Shown piece by piece: positions 1 to 5,276 of a stretch of 7,217 nt of DNA. The translations under genes were made by a program, and so were the position numbers. Origin of the DNA: Ardenticatenales bacterium (GTDB taxonomy: Bacteria; Chloroflexota; Anaerolineae; Ardenticatenales; Ardenticatenaceae); NCBI GenBank assembly GCA_013812995.1, contig JACCSL010000924.1:1-7217 (forward strand), in the 5' to 3' direction. Each line of letters begins with the position of its first letter. Position 1 is the stretch's first letter. Under the pieces are notes generated by a model. That model did not search any database, had not been told where the DNA came from, and saw only the letters and a program-made list of their open reading frames with translations.

Positions 1-439
1 CGGCTACCCTGTTGTCCTCCAACAGCGCACCAAGTTCTGAGGCATAAATATTGAACCCTGTTATGACAACACCTCGACGGTAGGCATCTTTAAGCCATCG
101 ACGATCTACCAGAGGAAGGGCGGAGCGGTGGATGATAACAGCGTCAAGGGGGAGTGCGCGGTCGAGGGTTTGAAGGTCTCGCCAGCAGTGGACGGTGCGT
201 ACTTGCAACTGGTTGGACAGGTGAGCGGGGTGCATGAGGGGATTGATTTCGAAGGCGTTACTCTGTATGAGGTACACGATGTGGTACTTTGGCGGTGCCG
301 CCTCTGCCACCAGGTCAAAAGGGTGGCCGCAAGTAGGGTTGCTTTCCCTTGAGACGTATAAAAAAGACAATAGAAGCAAAAGAAGAAGAAGGAACCCCGA
401 TAGCCTGGCGAAAGCACCAGTAGCGGCGCGTTGCTGCAT
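1..439 (-). CDS. Membrane-anchored or secreted protein of unknown function (partial, runs off the left edge)
   Basis: An open frame of 146 codons starts with ATG at 439 and stays open to base 1. Residues 1-15 are short and basic, residues 16-29 form a hydrophobic helix with eight consecutive leucines (four of the codons are CTT repeats), and a Cys/Pro/Gly-containing stretch follows. This is a signal peptide or signal anchor, so the rest probably lies outside the cytoplasm. From about residue 51 the sequence alternates strands and helices (YHIVYLI, VRTVHCW, LDAVIIHRSALPLVD, GVVITGFNIYASEL), suggesting a Rossmann-like alpha/beta domain. I do not recognise the family. The start lies 16 bases after the methyltransferase stop, with a weak GAGAGAG ribosome binding site 11 bases before it, so it is the third gene of the leftward operon. 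The coding frame is judged from its protein-like composition. The C-terminus is missing. Confidence 0.72.
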   Translation of the reverse strand, partial: MQQRAATGAFARLSGFLLLLLLLLSFLYVSRESNPTCGHPFDLVAEAAPPKYHIVYLIQSNAFEINPLMHPAHLSNQLQVRTVHCWRDLQTLDRALPLDAVIIHRSALPLVDRRWLKDAYRRGVVITGFNIYASELGALLEDNRVA

Positions 440-455
440 TTTCAGCGACGCTCTC

Positions 456-908
456 TCAATAAATCCAGGGGATGAGCTTCTTGACGCGCTTCTGGTAGTC
501 GGGGTAGTCGTCGGGGTACTTCTCAGTAAGCCAGCGCTCCTCGCGGCGGGCCTTGGCATCAAAGAAAACGAAGAGAAGCAGAGAAAGGGCAATGCCAATG
601 GCGCTGCGCCGCCAGAGCGCCCAGCCCAGAGCAGCCAGGAGCAGGCCCAGATAGATGGGGTGGCGCACCAGCCCGTAGAGGCCATCCTGCACAAGTTTTC
701 CCTGCTCGACCGGCTTGGGAAGGGCGGTGAGGTTCCGCCCCAGGTTACGGGCAGAGAAAAGTCCGATGAGTCCGCCTATGACCATCAACACATACCCAAG
801 AGGACGCAGGATAGCCATCTCCGTCAACTGCCCATCAACTGGGGCGAGGGCGATGACCAGAAGAAGAATAAATTGCAGGACGACCCAGCCCTCGCCTCGT
901 TCACCCAT
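456..908 (-). CDS. ICMT/PEMT-type membrane methyltransferase (methyltransferase family protein)
   Basis: This 150-residue integral membrane protein belongs to the isoprenylcysteine carboxyl methyltransferase / phospholipid methyltransferase superfamily, which transfers methyl groups from S-adenosylmethionine to lipid-like substrates in the membrane. Hydrophobic helices lie at about residues 8-24, 35-52, 86-99 and 102-116. The family signature is clear: the GLYGLVRHPIYLG block at 76-88 (the RHP core binds the cofactor), RREERWL at 121-127, and a closing Y-x-x-Y-x-x-Y block at 131-138 followed by IPW. The length is typical of the short bacterial members. ATG at 908 is chosen because AAAGGAGA sits 6 bases upstream; longer in-frame starts such as TTG at 1019 would overlap the preceding gene. 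The substrate cannot be read from sequence. Bacterial members are often of unknown specificity, and methylation of a quinone, lipid or small thiol or sulfur compound is possible. Confidence 0.9.
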   Translation of the reverse strand: MGERGEGWVVLQFILLLVIALAPVDGQLTEMAILRPLGYVLMVIGGLIGLFSARNLGRNLTALPKPVEQGKLVQDGLYGLVRHPIYLGLLLAALGWALWRRSAIGIALSLLLFVFFDAKARREERWLTEKYPDDYPDYQKRVKKLIPWIY

Positions 909-913
909 GCTGA

Positions 914-921
914 TCTCCTTT
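914..921 (-). promoter_or_regulatory. Ribosome binding site of the methyltransferase gene
   Basis: On the minus strand AAAGGAGA runs from 921 to 914, close to the consensus, and is followed by 6 bases and then ATG at 908. It lies just inside the 13-base gap after the upstream gene's TAG (924-922). It fixes the start at 908 and argues against the longer in-frame TTG extension. Confidence 0.8.
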
Positions 922-2205
922 CTACCACTCGACCACAGGGGGCAACCGCTTGGCCTGCTCGACCCAGGACTGGACCCATGCCAGGGCCGGGGCTGCCACA
1001 TCGCCCCGGTCAGCGGCAACCACGCGGAGGCGGTCGTAGAGGAGGCGCGGCTCTTCCGTTGCCAGGTCGCCCGTGTTCGTGATACCGGTACTATCCAGCA
1101 GCGATACCTCGTTGGGGCCTGCGCCCTGGAGGCGCAGCAGGTCCGCCTCGCGGCTCCAGCGCTTCAGCCGCGTTTTGCCCAGGCCGGTGGCCTCGACGCG
1201 CTCGCGCGCCTCGGGGCTGGCAGCCGCTGCCAGCAGGTCGCTGACGGTCTCGATACCCGCGCCGCGCAGCTTCTGCGCGAACGCCTCGCCGACGCCATGC
1301 AGGGCCGAGATGGGCGTGAAGGCCCCCAGGTCGCCCGCGCCACTGCCCGGACGCTCGGCCAGGGTAGTGACCTCGGTGCGCAGGAGTTCCAACTCTTCGC
1401 GCAGCTCCTCGCCGACGGTTAGAGATAATTCCTCGCGCAGCTCCGCGATGGCCTCCTGCCAGCCTGCGGCCTGCTCCGCTCCCTCACCCTCGGGACGCCC
1501 TCGCTCGGCCGCCTCCGCGATTTCGCTCCGTAGCTCCTCGACCTCCAACCCCTGCGTCTTCTGCTGCTCGCTGATTCCTTCCAGAAACGCATTGAGCTTC
1601 GCAAACTCGGTCGCCACGGCAGTCTCCAGCCGCAGAAGCGCCTGTCGCTGCTCCTCGCCGCCGGGAGCCGTCAGACGGACGGGGGTCCCATCGTAGCGCA
1701 GCCGCCCACTGAGGTCGGGCAGGGTGGCATTGCTATGGCGGTGGGAGAGCGAGGGCGCGCGGCGCGCCACGGAGCCATCGATCAGCCAGCCACTTGGCCC
1801 CTGCTGGAGCCGGGCCAGGGGGATTGTCTCATCGTCGCGCGGCACACTGGGCAGCCAGACGACCTCTACACTGTCCTGCTCGCGCAGGGGGTGCTCCTCG
1901 CCCTCCAGCTCCTCCACAAGGGCGTGGTAGCGCAGGCAGAGCCAAAGCGGGCCAGCCTCGCCGGGCGCGGGCAGTGAAAGCGGCTCGTCCAGCCCGATGG
2001 GCCGACCCTCGCCGTCAAAAGCCACACCAGGAGAGATCTGGAGCAATCCGCTGTCCGGCTCCTCCTGAACATCAAAGCCATAGAAGATAAAGCCTGTACC
2101 CAGAGCTAGCCGTAGCTGGCGCAGCGCGCCCATCACCATATCATGAAAGAACGCCAGGAGGCGAGGCTCTATCTCCTGCCCCGCGCGAAAAAAGATACGA
2201 GCCAT
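922..2205 (-). CDS. Coiled-coil protein with C-terminal DUF4332 (helix-hairpin-helix) domain
   Basis: The predicted protein has 427 residues, no signal peptide and no membrane segment. Three parts can be seen. Residues 1-150 are mixed alpha/beta; the ISPGVAFDGEGRPI stretch (57-70) and IPLARL (128-133) resemble N-terminal modules of phage-tail or tail-like baseplate accessory proteins, which is a resemblance only. Residues about 184-285 are highly charged, Glu/Leu-rich and probably coiled coil. Residues about 297-427 match the DUF4332 pattern: two helix-hairpin-helix-like repeats, ISALHGVGEAFAQKLRGAGI (299-318) and LLRLQGAGPNEVSLLDSTGI (356-375), then the W-V-x-Q-A-K-x-L-P ending. HhH folds bind DNA or proteins without sequence specificity. 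ATG at 2205 is supported by AAGGGA 6 bases upstream; an in-frame extension to 2565 would run antisense through the divergent gene. It is the first gene of the leftward operon. Its function is unknown. Confidence 0.87.
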   Translation of the reverse strand: MARIFFRAGQEIEPRLLAFFHDMVMGALRQLRLALGTGFIFYGFDVQEEPDSGLLQISPGVAFDGEGRPIGLDEPLSLPAPGEAGPLWLCLRYHALVEELEGEEHPLREQDSVEVVWLPSVPRDDETIPLARLQQGPSGWLIDGSVARRAPSLSHRHSNATLPDLSGRLRYDGTPVRLTAPGGEEQRQALLRLETAVATEFAKLNAFLEGISEQQKTQGLEVEELRSEIAEAAERGRPEGEGAEQAAGWQEAIAELREELSLTVGEELREELELLRTEVTTLAERPGSGAGDLGAFTPISALHGVGEAFAQKLRGAGIETVSDLLAAAASPEARERVEATGLGKTRLKRWSREADLLRLQGAGPNEVSLLDSTGITNTGDLATEEPRLLYDRLRVVAADRGDVAAPALAWVQSWVEQAKRLPPVVEW

Positions 2206-2211
2206 TGGTGA

Positions 2212-2217
2212 TCCCTT
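2212..2217 (-). promoter_or_regulatory. Ribosome binding site of the DUF4332 gene
   Basis: On the minus strand AAGGGA runs from 2217 to 2212, followed by 6 bases and the ATG at 2205. It supports this start over the 120-codon in-frame extension that reaches 2565. Confidence 0.6.
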
Positions 2218-2242
2218 GGGAAGATGTAGAGAGCGCAGAAAC

Positions 2243-2248
2243 AATATA
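2243..2248 (-). promoter_or_regulatory. Candidate -10 box for the leftward operon
   Basis: On the minus strand the hexamer TATATT reads from 2248 to 2243, in an A/T-rich patch about 38 bases before the start codon at 2205, giving a predicted leader of about 30 bases. No good -35 hexamer is found at 16-18 bases, so this is tentative. Confidence 0.25.
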
Positions 2249-2363
2249 GACAATGTAACCACAAGCAGCAGGGCTTGGCAACGCGACTGGCTTGGGGGAC
2301 TTGCCTTTGCATCGAAAAGCAGCGAAAATTGCCGAAACCCATCACGTCGCCCCTCCTCCATCT

Positions 2364-2368
2364 GGAAG
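2364..2368 (+). promoter_or_regulatory. Ribosome binding site of the GAF sensor gene
   Basis: GGAAG at 2364-2368 lies 9 bases before the ATG at 2378. It favours this start over the in-frame TTG at 2216, which would add 54 residues without domain features and would overlap the leader of the divergent gene. Confidence 0.5.
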
Positions 2369-2377
2369 CGAAGTATC

Positions 2378-3694
2378 ATGCCCTCTTGGCTCCGCCGCTT
2401 ACTTACCGCCCCTGCTGTTGACGAAGAACAGGCAGCAACGACCTTCTTCCTCAACACCATCCTGCTGGTGTTACTGGGTGTTTCTTTGATAACCACCCCT
2501 CTCCGCGCGTTTCTCAGTAGCGGGGAGATGTTTTTTCTCACGATCACTATCGGGATTGCCGGCACCCTGGTGCCACTGGCGCTTCTTTTCCTGATGCGGC
2601 GCGGTCATATCAGATTGGCGAGTGTCTTGCTCGCGATCCTCTTATGGGGACTTGTTACCTTCACGGTGGTGCAGTTCGGTGGGCTTCGGAGCGACAGCAC
2701 CGTAGGGTATAGGCTCGTGCTTGTGGTAGCCGCGCTCCTCCTGGGCGGTTGGGTCGTGCTTGCCTTTACCGGGTTGATTCTACTGACGACATTTGGCATC
2801 TTTTATGCGGAGCACATCGCCCTGATCAAAGGCGAGGTGCCAACGACCCTGCTAGACTGGAGCATCTACGCCACGATATTTGCGCTGCTGGGGGCACTGT
2901 TGTACCTGGCAGCGACTCAGATCAGCAAGAGTCTTAACATGAGCCTGGCACAGGTCCATCAAAATGAGCGTGCCAGAGCAGAGAGCCAACAGGCGCTGCT
3001 GGCTCGAACGCGGGCACTCACCGCCAGTGCGGAGGTCAGCCGTCGCCTCTCGTCGATTCTGAACCAGGAGCAGCTTGTGCATGAGGTGGTGGAGCAGGTG
3101 AGGGCCGCCTTTTCCTACTACCATGTTCAGATTTATCTCTATGATTCGGAACGGACAGAACTTCGCCTGGTCGGTGGTACGGGCAAAACAGGGCAGACCA
3201 TGCTAGCCAAAGGGCACAGTATTGCTCAGGGACAAGGACTGGTGGGGCGCGCGGCGGAGACAAATGGGGTGGTGTTGGTTCCAGATGTCTCCATAGCACA
3301 GGAATGGCTATCGCATCCGCTGTTGCCGGAAACACGCACGGAAGCAGCCGTCCCTATCACGCTCGGGGGGCGGGTGTTAGGGGTGTTGGATGTGCAGCAC
3401 ACCCAAGTGAATAGTCTTACGGAGGATGATGTCGGTCTACTACAATCCATTGCCGATCAGGTGGCAGTGGCGCTCCAGAACACCCAACTCTACGAGCAGG
3501 CACAGCGGCAGGCCGAGCGTGAGGCCCGTGTGCTCCAGATCAGCCAGAAGATCCAGTATGCAACCAGTGTGGAAAGTGCCCTTCGTATTGCCGTCCGTGA
3601 GCTGGGGGAAACGCTGGGAAGCCCGGCGAGCGTTCACCTGACGCTTCCCCCGCTGGAGCAACCCGCCAGTCAGTCTACGACACAGGAGGAATGA
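2378..3694 (+). CDS. Multi-spanning membrane protein with C-terminal GAF sensor domain
   Basis: The 438-residue product has about six hydrophobic helices (roughly 21-40, 51-73, 78-100, 111-128, 129-145, 162-180), then a charged coiled coil (about 183-215) and a GAF domain (about 216-370). GAF landmarks are the SRRLSSILNQEQLVHEVVEQ helix, the QGLVGRAAETNG block (286-297), and the AAVPITLGGRVLGVLDVQ strand pair (323-340). A second coiled coil follows, then residues 388-424 resemble only the first helix and strand of another GAF domain before the protein ends. There is no kinase, cyclase or receiver domain, so it senses but has no visible output of its own. GAF domains bind small ligands or mediate dimerisation; the ligand is not predictable. 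The gene begins the rightward operon, and its stop codon overlaps the next start. The start was chosen from the GGAAG site and the immediate membrane domain. Polytopic GAF proteins of this type are common in Chloroflexota. Confidence 0.88.
   Translation: MPSWLRRLLTAPAVDEEQAATTFFLNTILLVLLGVSLITTPLRAFLSSGEMFFLTITIGIAGTLVPLALLFLMRRGHIRLASVLLAILLWGLVTFTVVQFGGLRSDSTVGYRLVLVVAALLLGGWVVLAFTGLILLTTFGIFYAEHIALIKGEVPTTLLDWSIYATIFALLGALLYLAATQISKSLNMSLAQVHQNERARAESQQALLARTRALTASAEVSRRLSSILNQEQLVHEVVEQVRAAFSYYHVQIYLYDSERTELRLVGGTGKTGQTMLAKGHSIAQGQGLVGRAAETNGVVLVPDVSIAQEWLSHPLLPETRTEAAVPITLGGRVLGVLDVQHTQVNSLTEDDVGLLQSIADQVAVALQNTQLYEQAQRQAEREARVLQISQKIQYATSVESALRIAVRELGETLGSPASVHLTLPPLEQPASQSTTQEE
3684..3689 (+). 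promoter_or_regulatory. Strong ribosome binding site inside the end of the GAF sensor gene
   Basis: AGGAGG at 3684-3689 is a perfect Shine-Dalgarno core. Two tandem ATGs follow at 3691 and 3694. The first is only 1 base away and the second 4 bases away, so 3694 is the more likely initiation codon. The arrangement also overlaps the upstream TGA (3692-3694), giving a TGATG coupling junction. Confidence 0.7.
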
Positions 3695-4254
3695 TGCAGA
3701 GACTCGCTTTCTTGGCTATGATTCTTGCCGTGCTACTTCTGAGTGCCTGTAACGCTCAGGACACAGTCGCCGTCGAGACGGTCGCACCAGCAACCCTGAA
3801 GCCCGGTGATGCCATTCCTGCGCCCACGGGGGAAGTGGTCCTGACGATTTCTGGGAAGATCAGCAACACCAATGCTGAGAATATGCTCCTCCTTGATATT
3901 GCAACCTTGGAGAAGATGGGATTGGTAAAATACACCGTGACGGACCCCAGTCTGAACGAGCAATTCACCTACACGGGTGTCCTGCTCGCTGACCTTCTGA
4001 AAGTCATTGGGGCTGCCCCCGATGCAACCCTTGTCCACATGACAGCACTTGATGAGTACGAGGTAGATGTTGAGATCGCTGAGACTGAAAAGTGGCCCGT
4101 TCTGCTCGCCACACAGACAGCAGGTAGTTATATGCCCATCGAGAGCAATGGCCCTACACGGATCATATTTCCCTTTGATGATATCTCTGAGGTAGATATT
4201 CCAAAATACTCCGACTTGGCGATCTGGAATCTGGTAACGATGGAGATTCAGTAA
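3694..4254 (+). CDS. Lipoprotein with sulfite-oxidase-like (molybdopterin-binding) fold, no catalytic cysteine
   Basis: This 186-residue secreted protein has a lipoprotein signal: a basic start (MQR), a hydrophobic core, and lipobox L-S-A-C with the acceptor Cys19. A threonine/proline-rich spacer (20-46) leads to a domain at about 47-186 resembling the oxidoreductase molybdopterin-binding (SUOX-like) fold: VVLTISGKI (48-56), FTYTGVLLADLLKVIGA (91-107), the TALDEYEVDVEI block (117-128), LLATQTAGSYMPI (137-149), NGPTRIIFPFDD (152-163), and a closing IWNLVTMEI strand. In catalytic members a conserved cysteine holds the molybdenum. Here Cys19 is the only cysteine, so a redox reaction is unlikely and a binding or sensing role is inferred. 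Relatives of this small domain are often found next to sensor kinases, from family knowledge. ATG at 3691 is an alternative start. The gene is coupled to genes on both sides. Confidence 0.82.
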   Translation: MQRLAFLAMILAVLLLSACNAQDTVAVETVAPATLKPGDAIPAPTGEVVLTISGKISNTNAENMLLLDIATLEKMGLVKYTVTDPSLNEQFTYTGVLLADLLKVIGAAPDATLVHMTALDEYEVDVEIAETEKWPVLLATQTAGSYMPIESNGPTRIIFPFDDISEVDIPKYSDLAIWNLVTMEIQ

Positions 4255-4256
4255 GG

Positions 4257-5276
4257 ATGGCGAACCGCCCGAGCCAACAATCCCTATCACCCGCTCAACT
4301 TGCGCTTGGACTGGTGATAGGGATATTGATTGTTGTGGCCGAGGTGGTAATTTTTAGAGCCTATCTCAACAGCAATGCGACGGCGGATGATTTTCGCAGG
4401 TCCGGGAACCTCATCACGATCATTGCCAATGTGCAAAGCGAGTTGCTGAGACTCCAGATCGATAGTGGGCGCTATTTGGCAGACCCCAGCCAGGATCGCC
4501 AGCCGGTGACATTGCGACGTGCCTTTGTGAGCAACCAGATGCGGGATGGGCAGGGGGTGATCCAGGGCAATCCAGAGGCTATGCTTGCCTTTGAGGAGCT
4601 TCAGCGCCAGCTAGCGGAGTATGATGCTCTGATGGCGAGCCTGGAGGAGGCGGGAGAGGGGGAAGCGCGGGCAGAACGTGCTCGACAGATTGCCCCATTG
4701 GTAGATGATGTTCTTAGCCGCGCCACGTCGGCCAATGAGGGTCTCTATGACCGCCAGGAGATTGCCTTTGATCAGACCATCGTCAATGCCCTGGGAGCCC
4801 AAAGCACCTCACAGATCCTTCTACTGGGGATGAGTGGTCTCCTGCTCTTCCTCGGGGTGGGCCTGGCCTTTTCGTTGCGCCGCTCCGTCCAGGCAGAGTT
4901 CAAGCAGGCTTATGCCCTGGTGGGGTCGCTGGAAGAGGCAGTGGCGGAGCGCACCCGCGACCTTGCGCGTGCGGCTGAGGTTGGACAGTCGATGGCCGCT
5001 GTCCGTGATCTGGGTACCCTGCTGAAGGAGGCAGGGGCGCTGATCCATTCCCGCTTCGACCTCTCCCGCACCTGGATATTCCTGGCTGATACCACGGGTC
5101 GTACCCTGATCCTGCGCGCGGCCATCGGGGGGCAGGGCGTGGAATCGGCTGCGCCTCAGCCGATTGATGATGACTCCATTGAGGGACGCGCGCTGGATCA
5201 GGAAGACGCCAGTGTTCCTCGGCAGCAGTGCCCTGGGCGAGCCCACGACGCTGGCTGTTCCCCTTCTGGTGGATGA
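4257..5276 (+). CDS. Sensor histidine kinase, N-terminal part (membrane sensor and first half of GAF 1; frame broken)
   Basis: This is the front part of the kinase continued at 5164-7020. ATG at 4257 follows the lipoprotein stop by 2 bases, with GGAGA at 4242-4246 ten bases upstream. Transmembrane helices lie at about 14-36 and 187-207. Between them about 150 mostly helical residues form an extracytoplasmic sensor of the four-helix-bundle or CHASE3 style (inferred from layout). A basic RRS and a coiled coil (about 213-240) follow, then the start of a GAF domain (about 240-316), with DLGTLLKEAGALIHSRFDL and ARTWIFLADTTGRTL-like strands. The GAF is interrupted: residues 317-339 (from DASVPRQQC onward) are Cys/Pro/Gly-rich and not GAF-like, while the proper continuation sits in the next frame. 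As read, the product is a membrane sensor without kinase core. A single extra base near 5203 would explain it. It could also function as a truncated sensor. Confidence 0.8.
   Translation: MANRPSQQSLSPAQLALGLVIGILIVVAEVVIFRAYLNSNATADDFRRSGNLITIIANVQSELLRLQIDSGRYLADPSQDRQPVTLRRAFVSNQMRDGQGVIQGNPEAMLAFEELQRQLAEYDALMASLEEAGEGEARAERARQIAPLVDDVLSRATSANEGLYDRQEIAFDQTIVNALGAQSTSQILLLGMSGLLLFLGVGLAFSLRRSVQAEFKQAYALVGSLEEAVAERTRDLARAAEVGQSMAAVRDLGTLLKEAGALIHSRFDLSRTWIFLADTTGRTLILRAAIGGQGVESAAPQPIDDDSIEGRALDQEDASVPRQQCPGRAHDAGCSPSGG

Larger units (their letters stand above)
2206..2377. promoter_or_regulatory. Divergent intergenic region (promoters of both operons expected)
   Basis: These 172 bases separate the start codons of the leftward DUF4332 gene and the rightward GAF sensor gene, and are the only non-coding stretch between the two clusters. 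Promoters for both directions should lie here. It is visibly richer in A/T tracts (for example around 2240-2258 and 2313-2338) than the flanking genes. For the rightward promoter, a TTGCCT at 2301-2306 and AAAATT at 2325-2330 are 18 bases apart, but the second hexamer matches the -10 consensus poorly. I saw no convincing operator palindrome. Confidence 0.55.

Noticed and set aside
106..417. Minus-strand frame of 103 codons with a run of phenylalanines
   Set aside because: It lies in a different frame of the same strand as the partial gene at 1-439. Its Ser/Thr/Pro-rich composition is typical of a shadow, whereas the frame from 439 has a signal helix and regular secondary structure.
909..1019. 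N-terminal extension of the methyltransferase gene to TTG at 1019
   Set aside because: It overlaps the end of the DUF4332 gene and is Pro/Ser/Gly-rich; the ATG at 908 has a near-perfect ribosome binding site at 914-921.
234..1422. Long plus-strand frames (234-1082 and 715-1422) opposite the methyltransferase and DUF4332 genes
   Set aside because: They are antisense to genes with clear family motifs and are rich in Arg/Pro/Ala, as expected for shadows in G/C-rich DNA.
2216..2377. N-terminal extension of the GAF sensor to TTG at 2216
   Set aside because: Fifty-four polar, featureless residues in the divergent promoter region; ATG at 2378 precedes the membrane domain and has GGAAG upstream.
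2206..2565. N-terminal extension of the DUF4332 gene by 120 codons
   Set aside because: It would run antisense through the start of the divergent GAF sensor gene, has no domain features, and the ATG at 2205 has its own ribosome binding site.
3733..4290. Minus-strand frame of 185 codons opposite the lipoprotein gene
   Set aside because: It mirrors the lipoprotein gene, is rich in Cys/Gly/Arg and has no recognisable motif; the plus-strand gene has a lipobox and conserved fold motifs.
5190..5215. Programmed +1 ribosomal frameshift
   Set aside because: No known slippery motif, rare-codon stall or internal Shine-Dalgarno stimulator was seen around the junction, so an indel or sequencing error is simpler.
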